A program made the position numbers and the translations under genes. From assembly GCA_017622295.1 (NCBI GenBank), contig JAGARK010000053.1, positions 1-63,412 of the forward strand: a DNA stretch of 63,412 nt, written 5' to 3'. The notes beneath the pieces were generated by a model. It did not search any database and was not told the origin of the DNA. It saw nothing but the letters and a program-made list of their open reading frames with translations. This document shows positions 9,267 through 17,957 of this stretch, piece after piece. Every line of letters starts with the position of its first letter. The stretch's first letter is position 1. This DNA is from Oscillospiraceae bacterium (GTDB lineage: Bacteria; Bacillota; Clostridia; Oscillospirales; Oscillospiraceae).

Positions 9267-9277
9267 GGAGGACTGCC

Positions 9278-10366
9278 ATGAAAAAAGTGTTTGCTTTGAT
9301 TCTGGCGGCCGCCATGACCGCAATGGTGCTTTCCGGCTGCGGCGGGCAGGAAGCGGTCCAGTCCTCCAATGGAAAGACCACCCTGAACGTCTATAACTGG
9401 GGCCAGTATATCGCCGACGGAAGCGATGATTCTCTGGACATCATCGCGGCCTTCGAAGAAAAATACCCCCATATCGACATCAATTACTCCACCTTCGACT
9501 CCAACGAGATCATGTACAGTAAGCTCAGCAACGGCGGCATTACCGTGGACGTGATCTTCCCCTCGGACTATATGGTGGCCCGGCTGATCGAAGAGGGGAT
9601 GCTGCTGGAAATCAACTACGACAATATCCCGAACTATCAGTATATTGACGAGGAGTTCCGGAACACCGCCTACGATCCTGAAAACCGCTACTCCGTCCCC
9701 TATACCTGGGGCACCGTGGGCATCATCTATAATTCCAATTATGTGGATGAAGAAGATGTCACCGGCTGGGAGCTGCTGTGGAACGAAAAGTATAACGACA
9801 AGATCCTGATGTTCGACAACTCCCGGGACGCCTTCGGTATCGCCGCGCTGCTCCAGGGCTACGACATCAATACCACTGACGAGGCCGAGCTGGTTGCCTG
9901 CGCCGAGGCGCTGGCGGAGCAGAAGCCCTATGTCCAGCAGTACGTCATGGACCAGATCTATGACCTGATGGAAAATGAGGAGGCCTGGATCGCCCCCTAC
10001 TACGCCGGTGACTACGCCATTATGGCCGAGGAGAACGAGGCGCTGGAGTTTTATCTGCCTCAGGAGCAGGGCTTCAACCTGTTCATCGACGCCATGTGCA
10101 TCCCCACCTGCTGCCAGGAGAAGGAAGCGGCGGAACTGTTCATCAATTTCCTCTGCGATCCCGAAATCGCGGCGGCCAACATGGATTGGGTGGGCTACGG
10201 CGTGCCTCTCAGCGAGGCAAAGAATTACATGGACCCGGAAACCGTGGAAGATCCCGTCGCCTATCCCAGCGACGAGGCGTTGGCAAATGGAACCAGCTAT
10301 GACTATCTGCCCCCGGAAATTACCCGCCATGTGGAGAGCCTTTTTATGAAGGTTCGCATTTCCTGA
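9278..10366 (+). CDS. potD: polyamine-binding lipoprotein of the ABC transporter
   Basis: 362 aa, starting with a lipoprotein signal peptide whose lipobox is LSGC (lipidated Cys about residue 21), then LNVYNWGQYI, the hallmark start of PotD/PotF mature proteins. Later motifs such as DVIFPSDYMVARL and VPYTWGTVGIIYNS match this family. It captures spermidine or putrescine outside the membrane and delivers it to PotBC. The ribosome site is AAGGAGG. A strong terminator follows. Confidence 0.95.
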   Translation: MKKVFALILAAAMTAMVLSGCGGQEAVQSSNGKTTLNVYNWGQYIADGSDDSLDIIAAFEEKYPHIDINYSTFDSNEIMYSKLSNGGITVDVIFPSDYMVARLIEEGMLLEINYDNIPNYQYIDEEFRNTAYDPENRYSVPYTWGTVGIIYNSNYVDEEDVTGWELLWNEKYNDKILMFDNSRDAFGIAALLQGYDINTTDEAELVACAEALAEQKPYVQQYVMDQIYDLMENEEAWIAPYYAGDYAIMAEENEALEFYLPQEQGFNLFIDAMCIPTCCQEKEAAELFINFLCDPEIAAANMDWVGYGVPLSEAKNYMDPETVEDPVAYPSDEALANGTSYDYLPPEITRHVESLFMKVRIS

Positions 10367-10373
10367 TGCTGAA

Positions 10374-10411
10374 AAAACGACCCGGAAGAGTGATCTTCCG
10401 GGTCGTTTTTG
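10374..10411 (+). terminator. terminator of potABCD
   Basis: A 16-bp perfect stem AAAACGACCCGGAAGA / TCTTCCGGGTCGTTTT with a 4-nt loop and terminal T-run. Confidence 0.93.
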
Positions 10412-10441
10412 GTATGATACGGATTTTGTGATACATTTCCT

Positions 10442-10470
10442 TTGACTGCATCCAAACTGTCTGTTATAAT
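10442..10470 (+). promoter_or_regulatory. promoter of trmB-mnmG
   Basis: TTGACT (10442-10447), 17 nt, TATAAT (10465-10470). The repeat-like GATAAACTGAAAA follows directly, perhaps a trace of a MITE end. Confidence 0.85.
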
Positions 10471-10518
10471 GATAAACTGAAAAGATATGGGACTTTTTCC
10501 CGTTTGGAGGATATAGTT

Positions 10519-11208
10519 ATGCGAATGAGAAAAATGAAGAATCTGGAATCCCGGATGGCTGCCTGTGCCGACCTGCGAATCACCGCCCCGGAGACCTTCA
10601 AGGGCAACTGGCGCAGCCTGAAGCCCGGCTGCAGCGCCCTTTGGGTGGAAGTAGGCTGCGGCAAGGGTAAGTTCACCGCCGAGACCGCCGAAGCAAATCC
10701 CGATGTGCTGCTGATCGCTGTGGAGCGCTGCCGGGAGGCTATGGTCGTGGCCATGGAGAAGGCAAAAGCCATGGGTCTGAAGAACGTCTACTACATCGAT
10801 ATGGACGTTGCCAACATTGAAGAAATTTTTGACCGTTTCGAGATCGATCGGCTCTTTATCAATTTCCCCGATCCCTGGCCCCGTAAGAAGAACGCCAAGC
10901 GCCGCCTGACCCACCGGAGCTTCCTGGACAAGTACTGTCGCGTCATCAGGGAGGGCGGCGAGATCCACTACAAGACCGACAACGCACCCCTCTTCGAGTT
11001 CTCCGTGGAGGAGTTTGCTGCCTGCGGCCTGCAGGTGAACAATCTGACCCGGGATCTGCACGCAAACGGCATTGTGGGCATCATGACCGGCTATGAGGAA
11101 AAGTTCCACGGCCTGGGCACTCCCATTAACCGCTGCGAAGTGGTTTGCAAGCCCTTCGTTCTGCCCCCCGAGGAGAAGAAGAAGGAATCCGCGGAGGTCG
11201 AGGAATGA
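10519..11208 (+). CDS. trmB: tRNA (guanine(46)-N7)-methyltransferase
   Basis: Class I SAM methyltransferase, 229 aa. It starts MRMRKMKN, typical of TrmB, and shows the SAM loop [15 protein letters not shown] (about 42-56), the [16 protein letters not shown] signature (about 116-131) and the C-terminal TGYEEKF...GTPINR motif. It adds m7G46 in the tRNA variable loop. The ATG at 10519 has TGGAGG 8 nt before it; a TTG 15 nt upstream is not favoured. The stop overlaps the mnmG start (ATGA). Confidence 0.95.
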   Translation: MRMRKMKNLESRMAACADLRITAPETFKGNWRSLKPGCSALWVEVGCGKGKFTAETAEANPDVLLIAVERCREAMVVAMEKAKAMGLKNVYYIDMDVANIEEIFDRFEIDRLFINFPDPWPRKKNAKRRLTHRSFLDKYCRVIREGGEIHYKTDNAPLFEFSVEEFAACGLQVNNLTRDLHANGIVGIMTGYEEKFHGLGTPINRCEVVCKPFVLPPEEKKKESAEVEE

Positions 11209-13073
11209 CCACCTATCAGGCAGGCTCCTGTGATGTAGCAGTCATCGGCGCAGGCCATGCGGGCATCGAGGCGGCTCTGGCTGCCGCCCGGCTGGGGCTG
11301 CATACCATCCTCTTTACCATCAATCTGGATGCCGTGGGCAATCTGCCCTGTAATCCTGCCATCGGCGGCACCGGCAAGGGCCATCTGGTCCGGGAGCTGG
11401 ACGCCCTGGGCGGCGAGATGGGCGTGGCGGCGGACAAGGCATGCATCCAGTACCGGATGCTCAACCGGGGCAAGGGCCCTGCGGTCCATTCTCTGAGAGC
11501 CCAGGCAGACCGGCGCAAATACCAGCAGGTGATGAAGCAGACCATTGAGCTTCAGGAGAATCTGGAGCTGAAGCAGGCACAGATCGTGGAAGTTCTGACG
11601 GAGGATGGAAAGGTCACCGGTGTCCGCACCCAGCTGGGCGCCGTGTATGACGCCAAAGCCGTCATCATCGCCAGCGGCACCTATCTCGACAGCACCATCA
11701 TCATCGGCGAGTGCGTCATTGAGTCCGGCCCCGACGGCATGCATCCCAGCAAGGGTCTGGCGGACAATCTGCGGAGCCTGGGCCTGAATCTGCGCCGTTT
11801 CAAGACCGGCACGCCCCCCAGAATCAACCGCCGCAGCGTGGATTTCTCCCAGATGGAGCTCCAGCCCGGTGATGAGCAGATCGAACCCTTCTCCTTCCGC
11901 ACGGAACATACCCCCTACAACGCGGCGGTGTGCTACCTGACCTATACCAACGAGCAGACCCACGAGATCATCAAGGAGAATCTGCACCGCAGTCCCATGT
12001 ATGACGGCACCATTTCCGGCGTGGGCCCCCGGTACTGTCCCAGCATCGAGACCAAGATCGTCCGCTTTGCCGATAAGCCCCGGCACCAGCTGTTTATTGA
12101 GCCCTGCGGTCTGGACACCGAGGAGCTGTACATCCAGGGCTTTTCTTCCAGCCTGCCTGAGGACGTGCAGCTGCAGATGATGCGAACCATCCCCGGACTG
12201 GAAAATGCGGAAATGATGCGCCCGGCCTACGCCATCGAGTACGAGTGCGTGGATCCCACGGAGCTGCTGCCCACTTTGGAGAGCAAGAAGGTCAGCGGCC
12301 TTTACGGTGCGGGCCAGTTCAACGGCACCTCCGGCTATGAGGAAGCTGCTGTCCAGGGCCTGATCGCGGGCATCAACGCAGTGCTGAAGATCAAGGGGGA
12401 GGAGCCTCTGATTCTGACCCGTGACACCAGCTACATTGGTACCCTCATCGATGATCTGGTGACCAAGGGAACTCAGGAGCCCTATCGCATCATGACAAGC
12501 CGGTCTGAGTATCGGCTGCTCCACCGGCAGGACAATGCCGACCAGCGGCTGGCCCACATCGGTGCGAAGGTCGGTCTGGTTTCCTCGGAGCGTCTTAAGC
12601 AGGTGGAGGCAAAGTATGAAGCTGTCCGCCGGGAGGTTACCCGTCTGGAAAGCTGCGGCGTCCCCGGTTCCCCGGAGCTGAACGCCATGCTGGAAAAGCG
12701 GGAATCCACCCCCGTGGCCAATTCTGCAAGACTTGCGGATCTGCTGCGCCGTCCTCAGGTCACCTACGCCGACATCGCGCCCTTCGACGCGAACCGGCCG
12801 GAGCTTCCCGAAAGCGTCACCGCTGAAGTGGAAATCCAGATCAAGTACGCCGGCTACCTGGCCCGGCAGGAAAAGCAGGTGGCGGAGTTCAAGAAGGAAG
12901 AATCCCGCCTGCTGCCATCCGACATTGACTACCGCGCCATCGCCGGCCTGCGGCTGGAGGCCCAGGAGAAGCTGTCGGAAATCCGGCCCATGTCCCTGGG
13001 ACAGGCGGGCCGCATCTCCGGCGTCAGCCCCGCGGACATTGCCGTGCTCCTGATCTGGCTGGAGCAGCGGTAA
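11205..13073 (+). CDS. mnmG: tRNA uridine 5-carboxymethylaminomethyl modification enzyme
   Basis: 622-aa FAD protein (GidA) that with MnmE modifies the wobble uridine of several tRNAs. The dinucleotide fold [19 protein letters not shown] (about 13-31), the [11 protein letters not shown] signature, [11 protein letters not shown] and [12 protein letters not shown] are characteristic. The start ATGA overlaps the trmB stop. In many Firmicutes mnmG lies with mnmE, rsmG and noc/parAB near oriC; here mnmE and rsmG are absent from the neighbourhood. Confidence 0.96.
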   Translation: MTTYQAGSCDVAVIGAGHAGIEAALAAARLGLHTILFTINLDAVGNLPCNPAIGGTGKGHLVRELDALGGEMGVAADKACIQYRMLNRGKGPAVHSLRAQADRRKYQQVMKQTIELQENLELKQAQIVEVLTEDGKVTGVRTQLGAVYDAKAVIIASGTYLDSTIIIGECVIESGPDGMHPSKGLADNLRSLGLNLRRFKTGTPPRINRRSVDFSQMELQPGDEQIEPFSFRTEHTPYNAAVCYLTYTNEQTHEIIKENLHRSPMYDGTISGVGPRYCPSIETKIVRFADKPRHQLFIEPCGLDTEELYIQGFSSSLPEDVQLQMMRTIPGLENAEMMRPAYAIEYECVDPTELLPTLESKKVSGLYGAGQFNGTSGYEEAAVQGLIAGINAVLKIKGEEPLILTRDTSYIGTLIDDLVTKGTQEPYRIMTSRSEYRLLHRQDNADQRLAHIGAKVGLVSSERLKQVEAKYEAVRREVTRLESCGVPGSPELNAMLEKRESTPVANSARLADLLRRPQVTYADIAPFDANRPELPESVTAEVEIQIKYAGYLARQEKQVAEFKKEESRLLPSDIDYRAIAGLRLEAQEKLSEIRPMSLGQAGRISGVSPADIAVLLIWLEQR

Positions 13074-13124
13074 ATTGAGATTTATCGAGCACCTTACAAT
13101 AAATCGTGCAATAAACTGCAATTT
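13073..13124 (+). repeat. short derivative of the MITE-like repeat
   Basis: TAAATTGAGATTTATCG at the left and CAATAAACTGCAATTTGA at the right correspond to both terminal inverted repeats of the 153-bp element, with only about 20 bp remaining between them. It begins in the mnmG stop codon. Confidence 0.6.
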
Positions 13125-13139
13125 GAATCACAGGCAAAA

Positions 13140-13173
13140 CGCCTCCGGCATAGAATTGTCGGAGGCGATTTTT
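13140..13173 (+). terminator. terminator-like hairpin that contains the next ribosome site
   Basis: CGCCTCCG / CGGAGGCG (13140-13147 and 13160-13167) is followed by ATTTTTT. The right arm carries GGAGG, the ribosome site of the peptidase gene starting at 13175, so the hairpin could both end mnmG transcription and hide the ribosome site. Confidence 0.65.
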
Positions 13174-13174
13174 T

Positions 13175-14092
13175 ATGGCAATTGTGAAAACCGATGTACC
13201 TATGACCTATGAGCTGTGCGAAAAAACCATCCTGGAGCTGGTGGCGCGGTATCCCTTCTGCCGCAGCGAGGTGCTGACCCGGACGGCCTTTGGGCGGAAT
13301 CTCAGGACCCTGGTCATCGGCCGGGGTCCGCGGAAGGTGATCTATTCGGCGGCACACCATGCCAATGAGTGGATCACGACACCGGTGCTCCTGAAATTTG
13401 TGGAGGAATTTGCCGCGGCCATCGAATCCGGCGCGGAAATCTTTGGCATTGACGCAAAGGAACTGGAACAGCGGGCGACCATTTACACCGTACCCATGGT
13501 AGATCCGGACGGGGTGGATCTGGTCACGGGGGCCATCGAACCGGGGACCATCCAGTATGAAACGGCCCGGCGTCTGGCAGATAATTATCCGGCCATTCCC
13601 TTCCCGGAAGGGTGGAAGGCCAACCTTTTGGGGGTGGATCTGAATCTGCAGTATCCCGCCGGGTGGCTTCAGGCCCGGGAGATCAAATTCAGCCAGGGCT
13701 TCACCAGGCCCGGCCCCAGAGACTACGTGGGCCGGGCGCCTCTGAATCAGCGGGAGAGCCGGGCGTTGGCGGGATATACGGAATACATTGACCCTGCCCT
13801 GGTTCTTGCTTATCACAGCCAGGGAAAGGAAATCTACTGGCAGTTTGAGGATATCGAAGTGCCCGGAGCCCGGGAGCTGGGGGAGGAATTTGCCCGGCTC
13901 AGCGGCTATCGGCTGACAGATGTAGCTTTTGAATCCAGCTTCGCCGGATATAAAGACTGGTTTATCAAGACCTTCCGCCGCCCGGGCTATACCATTGAGG
14001 TGGGGCAGGGGACCAATCCGCTGCCCATTACCCAGTTCGATGAGATATACCGGGACAATCTGGGGATTTTGGTAACAGCTGCGACGGGATAA
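13175..14092 (+). CDS. M14 family zinc carboxypeptidase (gamma-D-glutamyl peptidase type)
   Basis: 305 aa. The zinc motif is AAHHANEW (H-x2-E, about residues 64-71), the third ligand is in LAYHSQG (about 210-216) and the catalytic glutamate in YTIEVGQG (about 271-278). This matches short M14 enzymes related to gamma-D-glutamyl-meso-diaminopimelate peptidase (ENP1/YqgT group), which trim muropeptides. No signal peptide or LysM repeat is present, so it is probably cytoplasmic and works in cell-wall peptide recycling. The gene stands alone. Confidence 0.85.
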   Translation: MAIVKTDVPMTYELCEKTILELVARYPFCRSEVLTRTAFGRNLRTLVIGRGPRKVIYSAAHHANEWITTPVLLKFVEEFAAAIESGAEIFGIDAKELEQRATIYTVPMVDPDGVDLVTGAIEPGTIQYETARRLADNYPAIPFPEGWKANLLGVDLNLQYPAGWLQAREIKFSQGFTRPGPRDYVGRAPLNQRESRALAGYTEYIDPALVLAYHSQGKEIYWQFEDIEVPGARELGEEFARLSGYRLTDVAFESSFAGYKDWFIKTFRRPGYTIEVGQGTNPLPITQFDEIYRDNLGILVTAATG

Positions 14093-14137
14093 ACTGAAAT
14101 ATATCCCGAAAAAACTTGATTTTTCCCAAAAAAGAAC

Positions 14138-14166
14138 TTGACAATTTGTTTTGTATCCTATAAAAT
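14138..14166 (+). promoter_or_regulatory. promoter of rpsF-ssb-rpsR
   Basis: TTGACA (14138-14143) and TAAAAT (14161-14166) are 17 nt apart, overlapping TATAAA at 14159. Confidence 0.85.
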
Positions 14167-14172
14167 AATTAG

Positions 14173-14230
14173 GTCTGTGCAACAGACAAATCCTTGCTCA
14201 CGGCGCGACCGTGGGCCAAAAGTCCAAAAG
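14173..14230 (+). promoter_or_regulatory. structured rpsF leader, possible S6:S18 autoregulatory site
   Basis: Two hairpins lie between promoter and rpsF: GTCTGT-gca-ACAGAC (14173-14187) and CACGG-cgcga-CCGTG (14199-14213) followed by GGCC. Many bacteria have an S6:S18-binding leader at this position. The match is by location and unpaired CG-rich loops only, not a verified consensus. Confidence 0.4.
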
Positions 14231-14244
14231 GAGGTGCAATCAAC

Positions 14245-14541
14245 ATGGCTAAGATCACCGGTAAGTATGAGGTGCTCTACATCATCGACCCCACTCTGGG
14301 CGAAGAGGGCATCGCAGCACTTGTGGAAAAGTTCAAGGCAATGGTGGAAGCGGAGGGTACTCTGTCCAACATTGACGAGTGGGGCAAGCGTCGCCTGGCC
14401 TACGAAATCAACGACATGACCGAGGGCTACTACGTTCTGATGAACGTTGAGACCAATCCCGAGTTCCCCGCCGAGCTGGAGCGCGTGATGAAGATCACCG
14501 AAGGCGTTATGCGCGTTCTGACCACCGCTGTGGAGGAGTAA
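14245..14541 (+). CDS. rpsF: 30S ribosomal protein S6
   Basis: 98 aa, complete: MAKITGKYEVLYIIDPTLGEEGI with the conserved WGKRRLAYEIN (about 44-54) and Y-x2-LMNVE. It pairs with S18 in the platform of the small subunit. The ATG at 14245 is placed by AAAAGGAGGTG; a longer upstream reading frame lacks a ribosome site. Codons are those of highly expressed genes. Confidence 0.97.
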   Translation: MAKITGKYEVLYIIDPTLGEEGIAALVEKFKAMVEAEGTLSNIDEWGKRRLAYEINDMTEGYYVLMNVETNPEFPAELERVMKITEGVMRVLTTAVEE

Positions 14542-14545
14542 TCAA

Positions 14546-15055
14546 ATGCTCAACCACATCACCATCATGGGTCGTCTGACCCGTGACCCCGAACTTCGCC
14601 GTACCGGCAGCGGCATCGCCGTTGCCAGCTTCTCCGTCGCAGTCGATCGCGACTTCGGCAAGAATGAGAACGGCGAAAAGGAAACCGACTTCATCGACTG
14701 TGTCGCCTGGCGCAATACCGCAGAGTTCGTCTCCAAGTATGCAACCAAGGGCCGCATGGTGGCGGTTTCCGGTCGGCTCCAGATTCGCAGCTGGACCGAT
14801 AAGGATGGCAACAAGCGTCGTACTGCTGAGGTCGTGGCAGACAATGTCTACTTCGGCGACAGCAGACGTGATTCCGAAGGCGGCAACGCATACGGTGGCA
14901 ACACCTACGGCGGCAATGCCTATGGCGGAAACAACTACGGCGGCAGCTCCTATGCTGCTCCCGCCGCACCCAGCTACGGCGGTTACTCCGCCCCTGCTGC
15001 TCCTGCATCCGATTTCGCGATGCTGGATGACGACGACGCACAGCTGCCCTTCTAA
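14546..15055 (+). CDS. ssb: single-stranded DNA-binding protein
   Basis: 169 aa. The OB fold covers about residues 1-110 (MLNHITIMGRLTRDPELR, FIDCVAWRNTAEFVSKY, GRLQIRSWTDKDGN). A linker of five NxYGG-type repeats (about 112-135) leads to the acidic tip DDDDAQLPF that recruits partner proteins. It coats single-stranded DNA in replication and repair. It sits between rpsF and rpsR as in most Firmicutes. Confidence 0.96.
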   Translation: MLNHITIMGRLTRDPELRRTGSGIAVASFSVAVDRDFGKNENGEKETDFIDCVAWRNTAEFVSKYATKGRMVAVSGRLQIRSWTDKDGNKRRTAEVVADNVYFGDSRRDSEGGNAYGGNTYGGNAYGGNNYGGSSYAAPAAPSYGGYSAPAAPASDFAMLDDDDAQLPF

Positions 15056-15091
15056 GAACTTTTTCACTAAACTTACAAGGAGGGAAATCCC

Positions 15092-15328
15092 ATGGCTAAC
15101 GAACAGCGTATGCGTCCCCGCAAGCGCAAGAAGGTTTGTGCTTTCTGCGTTGACAAGGTGACCGTTATCGATTACAAGGACACTGCAAAGCTCCGCCGTT
15201 ACCTGTCCGAGCGCGGCAAGATCCTGCCCCGCCGTACCACTGGTACCTGCGCCGCTCACCAGCGCCACCTGACCACCGCTATCAAGCGCGCTCGTCAGAT
15301 CGCTCTGCTGCCCTACGTCGCTGACTAA
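15092..15328 (+). CDS. rpsR: 30S ribosomal protein S18
   Basis: 78 aa with the basic start [35 protein letters not shown] and the C-terminal RQIALLPYV diagnostic of S18. AAGGAGG precedes the ATG. The two cysteines CAFC resemble the zinc-type forms but only this CxxC is present. A terminator follows. Confidence 0.97.
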   Translation: MANEQRMRPRKRKKVCAFCVDKVTVIDYKDTAKLRRYLSERGKILPRRTTGTCAAHQRHLTTAIKRARQIALLPYVAD

Positions 15329-15339
15329 TGTGCACACAA

Positions 15340-15371
15340 CACCCCGGAATGAAAATTCCGGGGTGTTTTTT
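15340..15371 (+). terminator. terminator of rpsF-ssb-rpsR
   Basis: CACCCCGGAAT / ATTCCGGGGTG with a 4-nt loop and TTTTTT. Confidence 0.93.
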
Positions 15372-15420
15372 GTCTTTGCCAACTTAAAATTGAGCAGTTG
15401 CTTTCACTCTGCGCGCAGCA

Positions 15421-16203
15421 TTATTTTGGAATGGTGATGGTCAGCACGATCCGGTCTTCCGTTTCCCGGCGCTCGGATACCGCCGGGATGCCGGAGGACT
15501 GGATCCGGGCCAGGGACTGGTTCAGGCTGTTGAGAAAGGCTCCCACATTGACCCGGGCGGCCTTTTCGCTGCCCTGGGTCAGCAGCTGCTGGATATACTT
15601 CTCCGCCCGGGCTACGCTCATGCCCTGGCGGACGATGACGGTGATGGCAGCCAGCTTCTCCTCCTCTGTGGGAAGCTTCAGCAGTGCCCGGCCATGCCGC
15701 TCGGTCAGATTGCCCTCCCGCAGGGCCTGAAGCACCCGGGGGGAGTGGCGCAGGAGCCGCAGCTTGTTGGCAACGGCACTCTGGCTCTTACCCAGGAGCC
15801 TGGCCACCTGATCCTGACTCATGGACCACTGGCTCATCAGGTCGGAGATTCCACGGGCCTCCTCCACAAAATCCAGGTCCTGTCGCTGGAGATTCTCCAC
15901 CAGCGCCGCCATCCCGGATTCCCGGTCGTCCATGTTCATGACGATGCAGGGGATTTCGGTCAGCCCGGCCAGCTGTGCGGCCCGGAGCCGCCGCTCTCCG
16001 GCGATGAGCTCGTACCCCGCCCCCACCCGCCGCACCGACAGGGGCTGCAGGATCCCGTGCTGGCGGATGGAATCGGCCAGCTCCGCCAGAGCCTCGTCCC
16101 GGAAGATCTTCCGGGGCTGGGACGGATTTGGGCGGATGGCCCGGGGCGGCAGGAACAGCACCCGTCCCGTTTCCATATAGGTTTTCAGCTTCTGGCATTG
16201 CAT
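15421..16203 (-). CDS. ParB/Noc family chromosome-partitioning protein
   Basis: 260 aa. N-terminal ParB/Srx CTPase domain with LPPRAIRPNPSQPRK and the GERRLRAAQLAGL box (about 75-87), then a helix-turn-helix (MSQDQVARLLGKSQSAVANKLRLL, about 130-153) and a C-terminal dimerisation part. It would load on parS (or Noc) sites and act as a CTP-dependent clamp. No parA partner is adjacent; the lone location near mnmG and rpsF-ssb-rpsR recalls Noc of B. subtilis. The ATG at 16203 is favoured since GGGAGGA lies 6 nt before it. Confidence 0.88.
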   Translation of the reverse strand: MQCQKLKTYMETGRVLFLPPRAIRPNPSQPRKIFRDEALAELADSIRQHGILQPLSVRRVGAGYELIAGERRLRAAQLAGLTEIPCIVMNMDDRESGMAALVENLQRQDLDFVEEARGISDLMSQWSMSQDQVARLLGKSQSAVANKLRLLRHSPRVLQALREGNLTERHGRALLKLPTEEEKLAAITVIVRQGMSVARAEKYIQQLLTQGSEKAARVNVGAFLNSLNQSLARIQSSGIPAVSERRETEDRIVLTITIPK

Positions 16204-16305
16204 TGCCATTCCTCCCTCGTGAATTGTGTACCCATTGTAGCGAAGGGAATCCGGGAAAACCCACGAATCAGGCAGCCGCATCTGCCAAACCGCACGACAG
16301 GATTT

Positions 16306-16458
16306 TTAAATCACAGGTTATCGCCCAGAAGCGCGAAATGCAGAATGCAAAATTGAGGAGTTTCCTACGAAAACAATTTATATCGTGCGCTATGCGCACT
16401 CCATAATTCTGCATTTTGCATTGTGCTGCCTTCGGCAGCACGTCAAACTGTAATTTGA
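16306..16458 (+). repeat. MITE-like repeat, full copy 2 (153 bp)
   Basis: It has the same length, orientation and internal layout as the copy at 3336-3488: the left end TCACAGGTTATCG, AATGCAGAATGCAAAATTGAGGAG, the hairpin GTGCGCTATGCGCAC, ATTCTGCATTTTGCATTGTGCTGCC and the right end CAAACTGTAATTTGA. It lies between divergent parB and deoC. Confidence 0.85.
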
Positions 16459-16463
16459 ATTCC

Positions 16464-16492
16464 TTGCATAACGTCTTCCTTTTTGCTACAAT
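16464..16492 (+). promoter_or_regulatory. promoter of the deo operon
   Basis: TTGCAT (16464-16469), 17 nt, TACAAT (16487-16492), starting 6 bp beyond the repeat end. Confidence 0.75.
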
Positions 16493-16524
16493 AAAATCAG
16501 AAAACCAGACAAAGGAGAATGACT

Positions 16525-17190
16525 ATGGAACTTTCTGAAATTCTTTCCAAGTGCGACCACACCCTGCTGGCGCAGACGGCCACCTGGGATCAGATCCGGG
16601 CGGTCTGCGATGACGGCCTGAAATATAAAACCGCCTCCGTTTGTATCCCTGCCTCCTTTGTGAAGCAGGCCAAGGACTATGTGGGGCAGAATCTGGCCAT
16701 CTGCACCGTCATCGGCTTTCCCAACGGCTATGACACCACCGCCGCCAAGTGCTTTATGGCCTCCGACGCGGTGGCGGGCGGCGCCGATGAGATCGACATG
16801 GTCATTAATATCGGCTGGGCCAAGGAACACAAATGGGAGCAGATCACCGAAGAAATCGCCGCGGTGAAGGCGGCCTGCCAGGGTAAGCTCCTGAAGGTCA
16901 TCATCGAGACCTGCCTGCTCAGCGACGAGGAGAAGATCGCCCTCTGTGGCTGCGTGGGTGCCTCCGGGGCGGACTTCATCAAGACCTCCACAGGCTTTGC
17001 AGGCGGCGGCGCCACCTTTGCCGATGTGGAGCTTTTCGCAAAGCATGTCACCGACCATGTGAAGATCAAGGCCGCCGGCGGAATTTCCAGTCTGGAAGAC
17101 GCCGAGAAGTTTATTGAATTGGGCGCTGACCGTCTGGGTACCAGCCGTATTGTCAAGCTGGCCAAGGGTATCGAAGGCCAGGGCTATTAA
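16525..17190 (+). CDS. deoC: deoxyribose-phosphate aldolase
   Basis: 221-aa class I aldolase splitting deoxyribose 5-phosphate into glyceraldehyde 3-phosphate and acetaldehyde. The Schiff-base lysine lies in VKIKAAGGI and the second active-site lysine in [20 protein letters not shown] binds phosphate. The ATG at 16525 has an 8-nt gap to AAAGGAG; the ATG at 16519 almost touches it. It is the first gene of a nucleoside breakdown operon. Confidence 0.96.
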   Translation: MELSEILSKCDHTLLAQTATWDQIRAVCDDGLKYKTASVCIPASFVKQAKDYVGQNLAICTVIGFPNGYDTTAAKCFMASDAVAGGADEIDMVINIGWAKEHKWEQITEEIAAVKAACQGKLLKVIIETCLLSDEEKIALCGCVGASGADFIKTSTGFAGGGATFADVELFAKHVTDHVKIKAAGGISSLEDAEKFIELGADRLGTSRIVKLAKGIEGQGY

Positions 17191-17204
17191 TAGGAGGTAG
17201 AATT

Positions 17205-17951
17205 ATGTTAACCACACCGACCCCTCATATTTCCGCCGCCCCCGGCGATTTCGGCAAAACCGTTCTGATGCCCGGCGATCCCCTGCGCAGCAAATTCATT
17301 GCAGAGAATTTCCTGGAGAACCCTGTTTTGGTCAACGATGTCCGGGGTGTTCAGGGCTATACGGGCTATTATAAGGGCGTGAAGGTGTCCGTCATGGCCT
17401 CCGGCATGGGTATGCCTGCCATGGGCATCTACTCCCACGAGCTGTATAACGGCTACGGTGTGGAGAATATCATCCGGGTGGGCTCTGCCGGCGCCATTCA
17501 GGAGGACATCCAACTGTATGATCTGGTCATCGCCCAGGGCGCCTGTACCGATTCCAATTTCGCCCATCAGTTCCATCTGCCCTCCACCTTTGCTCCCATC
17601 GCTTCCTGGGAGCTGCTGCGGGAGGCCGTGAAGGCATCCGAAGCGGCGGGGGCAAGATATCATGTGGGCAATGTGAATTCCTCCGACATTTTCTATGGCG
17701 ACCATGAGGGCATCCCTGAGGCCCTGGGCAAGATCCACTGCCTGAAAAAGATGGGCGTCATGGCGCTGGAGATGGAGGCCGCCGCGCTGTATATGAACGC
17801 CGCCCGGTTTGGCAAGCGGGCTCTGTGCATCTGCACCATTTCGGACCATGTGCTCACCGGCAAGGAGACCACCTCCGCCGAGCGCCAGACTGCATTTACC
17901 ACCATGATGAAGGTGGCGCTGGATGTGGCCGTGGCGGTGGAGAATAAATAA
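17205..17951 (+). CDS. deoD: purine-nucleoside phosphorylase (DeoD type)
   Basis: 248 aa. MPGDPLRSKFIAENFL is the phosphate loop of trimeric/hexameric PNPs (NP-I family), VGSAGAI follows, and ALEMEAAALY and TISDHVLTGKE complete the DeoD signature. It releases base and (deoxy)ribose 1-phosphate, which DeoB and DeoC process further. AGGAGGT stands 7 nt before the ATG. Confidence 0.96.
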   Translation: MLTTPTPHISAAPGDFGKTVLMPGDPLRSKFIAENFLENPVLVNDVRGVQGYTGYYKGVKVSVMASGMGMPAMGIYSHELYNGYGVENIIRVGSAGAIQEDIQLYDLVIAQGACTDSNFAHQFHLPSTFAPIASWELLREAVKASEAAGARYHVGNVNSSDIFYGDHEGIPEALGKIHCLKKMGVMALEMEAAALYMNAARFGKRALCICTISDHVLTGKETTSAERQTAFTTMMKVALDVAVAVENK

Positions 17952-17957
17952 AGAAGT

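Noticed and set aside
11091-13121. A 676-codon open frame antisense to mnmG
   Set aside because: mnmG is certain, and the antisense frame has a His/Gly/Leu-rich composition without domains.
10096-15041. parS or Noc-binding sites near parB
   Set aside because: No TGTTTCACGTGAAACA-like or ATTTCCCGGGAAAT-like sequence was noticed, though reading by eye could miss degenerate sites.
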